Shown: one piece after another, positions 1 through 6,650 of the stretch
Layout of the letters: every line of letters begins with the position of its first letter
Position numbering within the stretch: position 1 is the first letter of the stretch
Source of the DNA: Actinomycetes bacterium
Lineage (GTDB): Bacteria > Actinomycetota > Actinomycetes > Actinomycetales > Cellulomonadaceae
NCBI GenBank assembly: GCA_023438885.1
Contig: JAEXPS010000184.1
Location: 1-7,497, forward strand
Length of the DNA: 7,497 bases
Reading direction: 5' to 3'
Position numbers and translations under genes: made by a program
The notes under the pieces: generated by a model
What the model was told of the DNA's origin: nothing
The model's database searches: none
What the model saw: only the letters and a program-made list of their open reading frames with translations

Positions 1-140
1 GCCGCCCGGGGGGCCCCGCCCCACGACCGTCCCTGACGCCGACAGGCACCGTTGTGACACGAGTCGGGGGTGCAGGCATGGTTGGGCGCTTCTCCCGCGC
101 GCCAGGACGAAGCGCGGGGGTCGACAGCAAGGGAGACGCG
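1..140. other. 5' edge region upstream of the first minor pilin gene, no supported gene
   Basis: I see no complete gene here. One frame reads from the window edge to a TGA at 34-36 and could be the last codons of an upstream T4P gene, but eleven codons are too few to judge. The frame of the first pilin gene is also open back to the window edge, with a GTG at 54 and an ATG at 78. Those starts would put a long Arg/Gly-rich extension in front of a normal prepilin leader, so I treat this stretch as untranslated leader or intergenic DNA. The first 20 bases are almost pure G and C with no convincing hairpin plus T-run. No clear promoter is visible. Confidence 0.4.
129..135 (+). promoter_or_regulatory. 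Ribosome-binding site that sets the start of the first minor pilin
   Basis: AAGGGAG lies 5 nt before the ATG at 141. The in-frame alternatives at 54 (GTG) and 78 (ATG) have no comparable purine-rich motif at a useful distance. Starting at 141 gives a 15-residue basic leader ending in Gly, which is normal for a type IV prepilin. Confidence 0.75.
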
Positions 141-1778
141 ATGCGGGTTCTCGCCAGGTTCCGCGCCCGGCGCGGCGACGAGGGCTTCGGCCTCGTCGAG
201 ATGATCGTCGCGCTCCTCATCGCCGGCCTGGTCTTCGGCGCGCTGGCCACCACGCTCGTTGCCGCCCTGAAGTCGTCCCTCTTCGGACGGCAGAACCAGC
301 AGGCCGCCGACTTCATGACGCAGGCGCTCGAGGACGCGCGCCTGCTCGACTACGGTTCGCTCTCGGTCCCGGCCGACGCGTTGGCCACAGCGCCCCACGC
401 GCAGGTCGTCGCAGGCGTGACCAGCATCGAGGTCAGCCCCGGAGTCTGGGAGCCCGTCGTCACCGCCGACGTTCCGGGCCTGGAGCTCAAGTCGACGATC
501 GACGACCAGAACACGAACAACACTGTCTACACGCTCTATCGGTACGTCACCGAGCCGGTGGTCGGTGATGCCGAGCAAGTGAAGCGTGTCACTGTCTTCG
601 TCAGGTGGACCTGGAACGGCACTGAGCGCGAACGCAGCACGTCGACGCTCATCGCATACTCGCAGCGCGGACTGCCCAACCCGTTCTACGAGCTGTCGCC
701 CCTTGCCGTCTCTCAGACCGTCAACCCGGGCCCCTCGATCGTCTACACGTTCGAGCTGTCGAACAAGGGCGCCCCAGGCCGGTGGGACCTCTCGCTCGGA
801 GGTACCACGACAGGTTTCTCACTCTTCGCGGACAGCAACAACGACGGGGTGTGGAGCTCCGGCGATGTCGCACTGACGGACACGTCCGGCAACGGAGTTG
901 TCGACACCGGTCTGGTGGACCCTGGTTCGACATTCCGGTTCTTCCTGGTGCATCCCGACACAGCCCCCGCCTATGCCGTCGGCTCCTACACCACCACCGT
1001 GACGGCGAGCCCCGTGCAGCCGGGCGCGGAGACTCAGACGAAGACGGCCATCGCGACCACTACCGTTCAGACTGGGGCCATCACGCCGACCCCGCCGCCG
1101 GTGACGCCCACCGCCACGCCCACCGTCAGCCCGAGCACGCCGCCCGAGGACCCGATGGAAGCGGCGTGCACCATGCCGACCGTGCCCGACGCGTCGACCA
1201 ACGGCAGCCACAACCTCATCACGTACGCCCTGCACAACGACGCGACTGCCGACACGCCGACGCTGCAGCAGCTCGAGATGTCGGGGATCTCGGTCAGCTG
1301 GGGCTCCCCGGGGAAGTACTCGACGGACCGCAGCCCGCTGCCGGGCCGACTTCTCTCACCGTCGACGGCCGGCAACGAGAGCGCGGTGCTGGCGTTGAGC
1401 GACGAGAGCCTCTACGCGGACTGGGAGATCCAGTACCCGACGGCGAAGTCGGCACGCGGCAGAACGGTGGCCTCGCTGTGGGTTGCGTCGACGAACGGCT
1501 CGGCTCCCGCGGGAACGCTCAGGGTCCTGCTGTACACGACGAACGCCAGCGGCGCTGTGCAGAACAAGTACTTCCAGACTGTGCCGGTGCCCGTGTCCAC
1601 CTGTACCGGCTACCAGCAGGTGGCGTTCGAGCTGCCGATCGGATCAGGCAACAGCACCATCACGATCCCCGCCAACGGCAAGCTGCACCTGAGAGTCGCT
1701 TCGACCGGCACCAGTGACCTGAGGCTCGGGTACGACGCGGTGACCACGCCGGCCTACCTGACGGTGGGTCTCAAGTGA
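141..1778 (+). CDS. Modular PilV/GspI-like minor prepilin with adhesin-like C-terminal domains
   Basis: This is a 545-residue prepilin-type protein, expected to be cut by PilD and built into the pilus, probably at its tip. The leader ends at Gly15, followed by FGLVE, so Glu20 is the conserved Glu+5 of the mature protein. Residues 16-41 form the hydrophobic assembly helix. The following stretch (QAADFMTQALEDARLLDYGSL) resembles the PilV/GspI pattern. Ordinary PilV proteins are about 150-200 residues, and this one is far longer. Residues about 176-311 look like a beta-rich Ig-type domain (DUF11/CARDB-like, from pattern only) containing an EF-hand-type loop, Asp231-x-Asn233-x-Asp235-Gly with Asp242. 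A second, degenerate copy begins at Asp247. Residues about 313-338 are a Pro/Thr-rich linker. Residues about 339-545 are a second beta-rich domain with Cys343 and Cys488, possibly a jelly roll. The gene overlaps the next by 4 nt (GTGA). The prepilin assignment is secure; the ligand and exact fold of the added modules are unknown. Confidence 0.88.
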   Translation: MRVLARFRARRGDEGFGLVEMIVALLIAGLVFGALATTLVAALKSSLFGRQNQQAADFMTQALEDARLLDYGSLSVPADALATAPHAQVVAGVTSIEVSPGVWEPVVTADVPGLELKSTIDDQNTNNTVYTLYRYVTEPVVGDAEQVKRVTVFVRWTWNGTERERSTSTLIAYSQRGLPNPFYELSPLAVSQTVNPGPSIVYTFELSNKGAPGRWDLSLGGTTTGFSLFADSNNDGVWSSGDVALTDTSGNGVVDTGLVDPGSTFRFFLVHPDTAPAYAVGSYTTTVTASPVQPGAETQTKTAIATTTVQTGAITPTPPPVTPTATPTVSPSTPPEDPMEAACTMPTVPDASTNGSHNLITYALHNDATADTPTLQQLEMSGISVSWGSPGKYSTDRSPLPGRLLSPSTAGNESAVLALSDESLYADWEIQYPTAKSARGRTVASLWVASTNGSAPAGTLRVLLYTTNASGAVQNKYFQTVPVPVSTCTGYQQVAFELPIGSGNSTITIPANGKLHLRVASTGTSDLRLGYDAVTTPAYLTVGLK

Positions 1779-2437
1779 TCGCCACATCCCCGCGGCGGCG
1801 TGGTGCCGACGACTCGGGTCTGACGCTCATCGAGCTGCTCGTGACCATGGTGCTCATGGGCATCGTCAGCTCGCTCGTCGTCCTCGCCGTGGCGCAGGCC
1901 GGCCGCGTCGTACGGCACACCGAGGACGAGGACGCAGGGCTGCAAGACGCGAAGGTGGTGTTCGACCGCATCGCCCGGGACGTGCGCGAGTCGCGCGGCG
2001 TCGTCTGCGACGGCGGCCTCGCCGACCCGTCGGAGCCCGGCAGCCAGGACCCGAACTGCACCGCCCACCTCCAGCTGTGGGTCGACGCGAACTCGGACTA
2101 CGTGCAGCAGCACACGGAGATCGTCACGTGGCGTCTGGAGATGAACGCCGACGGGCAGCACCACGACGTGTGGCGCATCCAGGGCGACGGCCTCGACGGC
2201 ACACCGATGACGGCGCATCGCCAGGCGACGTCCCTGATCGTCGACACGTTGTTCAGCTACTACGGTTCAGCCGACGACCTCAACGGGACGTCCGCACCGC
2301 AGGTGACCTGCTCCTCGTCGGTCAACCCGTGCGAGGCGCAACGCGTCGACATCGTCATGACCTACGACTCCATGATCGACGCCGGCGCCGGCGAGCGATC
2401 GGTCGAGTTCTCGGCCCGGCTGCGGAACAAGGGGTAG
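1775..2437 (+). CDS. PilW/GspJ-like minor prepilin
   Basis: This is a 220-residue prepilin, predicted to be a minor pilin of the T4P tip/priming complex. The GTG start overlaps the previous stop (GTGA), which suggests translational coupling; GGTGGG at 1763-1768 may serve as its ribosome-binding site. The 15-residue leader (MIATSPRRRGADDSG) is basic and ends in Gly. Mature LTLIELLVTM carries Glu20 as Glu+5, and residues 16-41 form the assembly helix. The VFDRIARDVRESRG stretch after the helix is typical of PilW/GspJ-type proteins. The globular part has four cysteines, Cys78, Cys95, Cys179 and Cys186. Their spacing suggests two disulfides, 78-95 and 179-186, which is inference. The last residues run into the ribosome-binding site of the next gene. 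I am sure of the prepilin class, and PilW/GspJ is the best subfamily guess. Confidence 0.87.
   Translation: MIATSPRRRGADDSGLTLIELLVTMVLMGIVSSLVVLAVAQAGRVVRHTEDEDAGLQDAKVVFDRIARDVRESRGVVCDGGLADPSEPGSQDPNCTAHLQLWVDANSDYVQQHTEIVTWRLEMNADGQHHDVWRIQGDGLDGTPMTAHRQATSLIVDTLFSYYGSADDLNGTSAPQVTCSSSVNPCEAQRVDIVMTYDSMIDAGAGERSVEFSARLRNKG
2429..2434 (+). promoter_or_regulatory. Ribosome-binding site setting the start of the PilX-like gene
   Basis: AAGGGG lies 5 nt before the ATG at 2440 and inside the last codons of the PilW-like gene. The reading frame is open back to about 2077, but a start that far upstream would overlap the PilW-like gene by more than 350 nt and bury the prepilin leader. The tandem ATG ATG at 2440-2445 is the natural start. 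Confidence 0.75.
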
Positions 2438-2439
2438 CA

Positions 2440-3948
2440 ATGATGCAGACTGTGCGGCGCGCCATGCGCGATCGGGCCCGTGGGGACGAAGGCGTGGGGC
2501 TCATTCTGGTCATCGGCGTGTCGGTCTTCGTGCTCCTCCTAGCCGCGGTCGCGGTCTCGTTCGCCGTCAACGGTGTCACGCAGAGCCGCAACCGGACGAA
2601 CTTCGAGAAGGCTCTGGCAACCGCGGAGGCGGGCATCGACTACGGCCTGTCCAAGGTCCAGGCGTCCTTTGCCGGCCTCGGCGCGGACTATCCGATTCCC
2701 GCGAGCACCACGGCGCTCGATGCCGTGCCCGACTGCCAAGGCACCCCGATCTCCTTCCCGGCGACCGCGCCGACGGGCCAGTTTGCGTCCGAAGACGCCG
2801 AACGCACCTGGGCGCGCAGCGTCCTGGAGAGCCTCGTCGGCGTCTCACAGTGCGTGCACCAGGGGGACGACGGCGAGTACGTCGTGTTCAAACCACCGGC
2901 CGTCGCGGGCAATGCGAAGTACGGCCGCGTCTACTCGCTGGCCGCGCTGCCGTCGTTCGACGACCCGCAGGAGACGCGGCTCGTCAAGAACGAGTACATC
3001 TTCATGCCGTTCCGGCCCCAGTTCGCGATCCTCTCCGGCGGCGACCTGGAGATCTCCTCATCGACCACAGTCACCGCGGTCGCGGGTGCCGACCCGTCAC
3101 TCGCGCAGGTGCACGCCAACGGCGTGGTGACCGTCCCCAACGGAAACCCCACCGTCTACGGCGAGGTGACGAGCACGGACACCTCGACTGCCACCTCGAA
3201 CAAGTTCTACGGCAACTCGGGCGGTGCGGTGGCGAGCAAGCCGTCGCAGGCGCTTCCGTTCATCTCGGCGGCCGGGCTCTACAACCAGGCAGCCGACGTG
3301 GACCCGACTGCCCTTGTCGACTGGTACGACCTGTGCTCCGACGGAACCGCCCGGCCGTACTCGACGTCGGGACCGTGCACCGGCACGGTGATCGCGACGG
3401 CCACGAGCAGCTCGACGAAGTTCCGTGGTTGGTACTACAACGCGCCGAGCCGCACCTGGATCGCCACGAGCTCGATCCAGAGCGGCACGTACTACGTCAG
3501 TGAGGCCAACGTCGACAACGCCAACGGCAACACCTCGGTGGACCGGTTGACGATCATCGCCTCCGCTGCGAACCCGACATCATGCTCCGCGAAGCAGTAC
3601 GGCAACATCACCTGGGACCACTACGAGATGAGGCATGCGGCTTTCGGCTCCAACTGGTTGTACGCCGACTCGGACCTTGTGACGACATCCAACTTCGCCG
3701 CCGGAAGCACCACGGCCCCGGTCAGCAGCGGCTACTTCGTCGCCGGCGACCAGGCGTCGCTCCAGACGTCCAGCCAGGGCGCCGCCGGCGCAGTGATGAT
3801 CGGCGACCAGTGCCAGAGCCCCGCGCCGAGCGGCCTCATCACGGAGAACGTGGTGAAGAACCCGTCGGTGTTCTACGACCCGAATGCGGCGGCCAACTTC
3901 ACCAGTGTGGTCACCACCGCCCTGTGGCTCGACTACTCCGGCGGCTGA
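2440..3948 (+). CDS. Large PilX/GspK-like pilus assembly protein lacking Glu+5
   Basis: This 502-residue protein has an 18-residue basic leader (RRAMRDRARGDEG) ending at Gly18, then VGLIL and a hydrophobic helix to about residue 44. Mature position 5 is Leu23, not Glu. Lack of Glu+5 is characteristic of GspK and PilX_N-type pseudopilins, which cap the fibre because they need no pairing with a subunit above. The stretch ALATAEAGIDYGLSKVQ after the helix is typical of PilX_N proteins. The rest is much bigger than proteobacterial PilX (about 170-200 residues). Residues about 196-245 are short Gly/Ser/Thr/Val-rich turns (GGDLEISSSTTVTAVAG, then NPTVYGEV) that resemble a beta-solenoid. Six cysteines (99, 138, 299, 313, 382, 458) could form three disulfides. 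The gene starts 2 nt after the PilW-like stop. The family-level call is good; the fold of the C-terminal 300 residues is inference. Confidence 0.82.
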   Translation: MMQTVRRAMRDRARGDEGVGLILVIGVSVFVLLLAAVAVSFAVNGVTQSRNRTNFEKALATAEAGIDYGLSKVQASFAGLGADYPIPASTTALDAVPDCQGTPISFPATAPTGQFASEDAERTWARSVLESLVGVSQCVHQGDDGEYVVFKPPAVAGNAKYGRVYSLAALPSFDDPQETRLVKNEYIFMPFRPQFAILSGGDLEISSSTTVTAVAGADPSLAQVHANGVVTVPNGNPTVYGEVTSTDTSTATSNKFYGNSGGAVASKPSQALPFISAAGLYNQAADVDPTALVDWYDLCSDGTARPYSTSGPCTGTVIATATSSSTKFRGWYYNAPSRTWIATSSIQSGTYYVSEANVDNANGNTSVDRLTIIASAANPTSCSAKQYGNITWDHYEMRHAAFGSNWLYADSDLVTTSNFAAGSTTAPVSSGYFVAGDQASLQTSSQGAAGAVMIGDQCQSPAPSGLITENVVKNPSVFYDPNAAANFTSVVTTALWLDYSGG

Positions 3949-3955
3949 TTCGGCA

Positions 3956-4753
3956 GTGACGCCGGTTCTCACAGCCCTGGTGGGTGTGCTCGGCCTGCTC
4001 ATCGGGTCGTTCCTGAACGTCGTCGTGTGGCGAGTGCCGCGCGGGGAGTCGGTCGTCAGTCCGCCGTCCGCGTGTCCCCGTTGCGGGCACGTGGTGCGGC
4101 CGCGGGACAACATCCCGGTGCTCTCATGGTTCGTCCTGCGCGGAGAGTGCCGCGACTGCCGCGGGCCGATCTCGCCGCGCTACCCGCTGGTCGAGGCGGC
4201 GACCGGTGTCCTGTTCGCTGTCACCGCATGGTTCGCCGGGTTGACGTGGGTGCTGCCCGCGCTTCTGTACCTCGTGGCGATCGGCATCGCCTTGGCGCTG
4301 ATCGACCTGGATGTGCACCGGCTGCCAGACGCGATCGTGCTGCCTTCCTCTCTCGTCGCGGGCGCGCTGCTCACGTTGGCGAGCTGGAACCCAGGCGGGT
4401 CACCGCTGTGGGATGCGTTGCTGCGGGCCGGGATCGGCGCAGTGCTGATGTTCTCCGTCTACTTCCTGCTCCTGTTCGTCTACCCGAAGGGGATGGGCTT
4501 CGGGGACGTGAAGCTGGCCGGTGTGCTGGGGCTGTACCTCGCATGGTTCGGATGGGCACCGCTCGTCGTCGGCTTCTTCGCCGCGTTCCTGCTCGGTGGG
4601 ATCTACTCGCTCGCCCTCGTCGTCACTCGGCGGGCGGGCCGCGCGACCGCCATCCCCTTCGGGCCGTGGATGGTGCTCGGTGCCTGGATCGGTGTCGCGG
4701 CGGGCGAGCTGCTCGGCAACGCCTACCTCCATGCGGTCGGGCTCTCCGGGTGA
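3956..4753 (+). CDS. pilD: Prepilin peptidase / N-methyltransferase PilD (family A24A)
   Basis: This is the polytopic membrane aspartyl protease that removes prepilin leaders after Gly and methylates the new N-terminus. The protein has 265 residues from a GTG start 7 nt after the previous stop. An in-frame GTG at 3905 would add residues that overlap the previous gene and precede a normal PilD N-terminus, so I prefer 3956. An N-terminal helix (residues about 4-25, GLLIGSFLNVVVWRVP) is followed by the zinc-binding loop with Cys40/Cys43 and Cys65/Cys68. After it comes the PRYPLVE motif, then about seven more membrane helices. The two catalytic aspartate regions are present: IDLDVHRLPD (Asp117, Asp119, Asp125) and GMGFGDVK (Asp184). 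All the usual motifs are intact, so the enzyme should be active. Its substrates are most likely the three prepilins just upstream plus a major pilin outside the window. The ribosome-binding site is weak (GGCGG, 11 nt away), which suggests coupling to the upstream gene. Confidence 0.96.
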   Translation: MTPVLTALVGVLGLLIGSFLNVVVWRVPRGESVVSPPSACPRCGHVVRPRDNIPVLSWFVLRGECRDCRGPISPRYPLVEAATGVLFAVTAWFAGLTWVLPALLYLVAIGIALALIDLDVHRLPDAIVLPSSLVAGALLTLASWNPGGSPLWDALLRAGIGAVLMFSVYFLLLFVYPKGMGFGDVKLAGVLGLYLAWFGWAPLVVGFFAAFLLGGIYSLALVVTRRAGRATAIPFGPWMVLGAWIGVAAGELLGNAYLHAVGLSG

Positions 4754-4787
4754 GACGGCCGATGCGCTGTCACAAGGCGGCCAACTA

Positions 4788-4816
4788 CTCAAGTCGTCCC
4801 AACCGGACACCGATAC
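4788..4816 (+). promoter_or_regulatory. Candidate FliA/WhiG-class (sigma-28-type) promoter for pilMNO
   Basis: The -35 is CTCAAG (4788-4793) and the -10 is ACCGATAC (4809-4816). The WhiG/FliA consensus is TAAA, 15-16 nt, GCCGATAA. Here TCAA is separated from ACCGATAC by 16 nt, and six of the eight -10 bases match, including the core CCGATA. From memory, FliA-type promoters in motile actinobacteria favour CTCA(A) at the -35, which this has. Transcription would begin near 4823 and leave a leader of about 34 nt before pilM. It sits in the only intergenic gap of the window, on the right strand and at the right distance. The match is read directly; its use by such a sigma factor is inference. Confidence 0.6.
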
Positions 4817-4826
4817 CCGATGGGAC
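4796..4826. repeat. 6-bp inverted repeat spanning the pilM promoter -10
   Basis: GTCCCA (4796-4801) and TGGGAC (4821-4826) are perfect inverted copies with a 19-nt spacer. The right arm covers the likely transcription start and the -10 lies between the arms. It could be an operator or chance; it is too widely spaced and lacks a T-run for a terminator. A second weak pair, GGCCG (4757-4761) and CGGCC (4778-4782), sits upstream and is equally unproven. Confidence 0.3.
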
Positions 4827-4841
4827 TTCGCACTTACGGAT

Positions 4842-4848
4842 GAAGGGG
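4842..4848 (+). promoter_or_regulatory. Ribosome-binding site of pilM
   Basis: GAAGGGG lies 8 nt before the ATG at 4857 and decides that start. The pilM frame is open far upstream into pilD (to about 4521), but those codons are an out-of-frame reading of pilD and the gap. Confidence 0.75.
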
Positions 4849-4856
4849 ATCCGCCC

Positions 4857-5918
4857 ATGGCTGGGTCGCGTGTGATCGGTCTGGACATCGGGTCGTCGGC
4901 AGTTCGCGCCGCCGAGCTGGAGTTCGGCGGCGGGACCCGCGCAGGCAAGTCCGCGCCCGGCCTGCTCCGCGTCGGTGAGGTTCCGCTGCCGCTCGGCGCG
5001 GTTCGCGACGGTGAGGTGATCCAGCCCGCCGTCGTCTCGCACGCGCTGCGCCAGCTGTGGTCTCAGGCGCGATTCGACTCGAAGGACGTCATCATCGGGG
5101 TCGGTAACCAACGCGTGCTCGTCCGGGAGCTCGATCTGCCGTGGCTGCCCCCGTCGCAGCTGAAGGCCTCGCTGCCGTTCCAGGTGGGGGAGATGCTCCC
5201 CATGTCGGCCGACGAGGCGCTGCTCGACTTCTACCCCAGCGCTGAGGTGGACGGCCAGGCGGGCCGCATGTACCGCGGCATGCTCGTCGCCGCCCAACGG
5301 GACACCGTGGTCTCGAACATCCTCGCCGTGGAGTCGGCTGGCTTGAGGCCCGTCATGGTGGATCTCAACGGGTTCGCGCTGCTGCGTGCCCTCGCTCGTG
5401 GTGACCTCGCGCGCGCAACGGCAGCCTTCGTCGACGTGGGCGCGACGACGACGACCGTCGTCATCGCAAGTTCGGGTGTGCCGCGGTTGGTGCGGTCGCT
5501 TCCCAGCGGAGGCCAGCACGTGACCAATGCCGTGGCGAGCGCACTCAACATCTCGATGCCGGAGGCGGAGAACCTCAAGCGTGAGGTAGGAGTCGGCTTC
5601 GCCGTCTCCGCCGACCGCCAGCCAGCCGCAGAGGCGATCGGCACGGTGGTCCGCTCCCTGGTGGAGGGTGTCCGGAACACGTTCGTGTACTTCCAGAGCA
5701 ACAACCCTGGCGCCGCCATCGACATCGCGGTGCTCACCGGGGGCGGTGCTCACCTTCCCGGCCTCGGGCAGTACGTCTCGAGCGCCACCCGCCTACCGGC
5801 AACGCTCGGCAACCCGGTGTCGTCGCTCCGCCAGGGCAAAGGCACCCGAGACCTGCCTCTCGGACACGAGTCGCTGCTGGCCCTCTCGGTCGGCCTGGCC
5901 TACGGAGTGGCGGCATGA
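4857..5918 (+). CDS. pilM: Type IV pilus assembly protein PilM (actin-like, cytoplasmic)
   Basis: This 353-residue FtsA/actin-like protein is the cytoplasmic part of the PilMNO alignment complex. It binds the N-terminal tail of PilN and is thought to link the pilus platform to the motor ATPases. The actin-fold nucleotide motifs are visible in order. Phosphate-1 is GLDIGSSAVRAAE near Asp10. Phosphate-2 is FVDVGATTTTVVI, with Asp193. The adenosine motif is VLTGGGAHLPGL, at residues about 292-303. The region between, including LPFQVGEMLPM (residues 106-116), matches the PilM-specific inserted subdomain. There is no signal peptide or membrane segment, as expected, and the length is typical (about 350). 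The stop overlaps the pilN start as ATGA. The gene has its own strong ribosome-binding site and a likely sigma-28-type promoter in front, so pilMNO may be transcribed separately from the pilin genes. Confidence 0.96.
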   Translation: MAGSRVIGLDIGSSAVRAAELEFGGGTRAGKSAPGLLRVGEVPLPLGAVRDGEVIQPAVVSHALRQLWSQARFDSKDVIIGVGNQRVLVRELDLPWLPPSQLKASLPFQVGEMLPMSADEALLDFYPSAEVDGQAGRMYRGMLVAAQRDTVVSNILAVESAGLRPVMVDLNGFALLRALARGDLARATAAFVDVGATTTTVVIASSGVPRLVRSLPSGGQHVTNAVASALNISMPEAENLKREVGVGFAVSADRQPAAEAIGTVVRSLVEGVRNTFVYFQSNNPGAAIDIAVLTGGGAHLPGLGQYVSSATRLPATLGNPVSSLRQGKGTRDLPLGHESLLALSVGLAYGVAA

Positions 5919-6649
5919 CCTCCCTCGCTGAACGCGTCCGCCCGAAGTCCGGCGGCGTCTTCGTCGCCGGACAGCCTCAAGTCAACCTGCTGCCACCCGA
6001 GGTCGCGGCAGCGCGCGGCCTCAAGGCTGTCAAGCGCGTGCTCGGTGTGCTGGTGCTCCTGGTCGTGGCGGCCTGCGCCGGCGCATACGTTCTCGCCACG
6101 CTCGACAAGAGTGCAGCGATGGATGACCTGACGGCCGCGCAGGACGAGACGACCCGACTCCAGGCGGACATCCAGAGCTATGCCGAGGTGCCCCTCGTCC
6201 GAGGGCAGCTCGAGGACGCGAAGCTGGCCCGCGAGATGGCGATGTCCACCGAGGTGTTGTGGCAGCAGTACTACGGGGCGATCACAGCTGTGCTGCCGCC
6301 GACCGTGAGCATCAACACTCTCGTGATGACTCAGTCGACGCCCATGGCTCTTCCCCCGGCGCCGAAGTCTCCGCTGGAGGAGCCCTCGATCGGACAGATC
6401 GTCTTCACGGCGCGTTCTGCCACCGTTCCGGATACCGCGGCCTGGGTCGATGCACTCAACTCGATCCCAGGGCTCGGCGACGCGTGGGTCTCGACGACCT
6501 CGGTGAACGAGGACGCGGAGAACGAGATCGTCTTCTACGACGTCAGCGCCTCCGTGCAGGTCCGCGAATCGGCGTTCGCACACCGGTTCGTCGAAGCACC
6601 GGACGAGGCCTCCGGCGACGCCACCGACGCCACCAAGGAAGGGGAGTGA
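5915..6649 (+). CDS. pilN: Type IV pilus assembly protein PilN
   Basis: This is a 244-residue single-pass membrane protein that connects PilM inside the cell to PilO outside. The N-terminal cytoplasmic tail contains QVNLLPPE (residues 22-29), the conserved PilN motif that docks in a groove of PilM. Residues about 41-61 form the membrane helix, followed by a heptad-like coiled-coil segment (about 62-108, rich in Leu, Asp, Gln and Arg). The remaining extracellular part has the alternating pattern expected of the ferredoxin-like PilN domain (for example SIGQIVFTARSATVPDTAAW). The last 20 or so residues are charged and Gly/Ala/Asp-rich and probably disordered. It is slightly longer than a typical PilN (about 180-200). 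The start overlaps the pilM stop (ATGA), which indicates translational coupling and roughly equal production. Confidence 0.94.
   Translation: MTSLAERVRPKSGGVFVAGQPQVNLLPPEVAAARGLKAVKRVLGVLVLLVVAACAGAYVLATLDKSAAMDDLTAAQDETTRLQADIQSYAEVPLVRGQLEDAKLAREMAMSTEVLWQQYYGAITAVLPPTVSINTLVMTQSTPMALPPAPKSPLEEPSIGQIVFTARSATVPDTAAWVDALNSIPGLGDAWVSTTSVNEDAENEIVFYDVSASVQVRESAFAHRFVEAPDEASGDATDATKEGE
6635..6646 (+). promoter_or_regulatory. Extended ribosome-binding site of pilO
   Basis: AAGGAAGGGGAG is an unusually long purine run 4 nt before the GTG at 6651, overlapping the last codons of pilN. It supports the GTG start, which is only 1 nt past the pilN stop. Confidence 0.7.
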
Positions 6650-6650
6650 C

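Noticed and set aside
38..45. GCCGACAG as a possible sigma-28-type -10 box near the window start
   Set aside because: It has two mismatches to GCCGATAA, and no CTCA or TAAA lies 15-17 nt upstream.
52..82. TTGTGACA near 52 as a housekeeping -35 box
   Set aside because: No acceptable -10 hexamer follows at 16-19 nt.
782..1717. Second long + strand frame inside the first pilin gene
   Set aside because: It is in a different frame from a protein with clear domain structure. It reads as Arg/Gly/His-rich low-complexity sequence and has no ribosome-binding site.
4754..4787. Possible terminator after pilD
   Set aside because: The GGCCG/CGGCC pair has a 16-nt loop, only five base pairs and no T-run.
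4785..5753. Long open frame on the minus strand opposite pilM
   Set aside because: It is antisense to pilM and rich in Arg and His with no family pattern. It would also run across the pilM promoter and ribosome-binding site.
5976..6002. CTCAAGTC followed by a CCGAGG inside pilN as another sigma-28-type promoter
   Set aside because: The -10 core CCGAT is not met, and the site lies in the conserved coding sequence for the PilM-docking motif.
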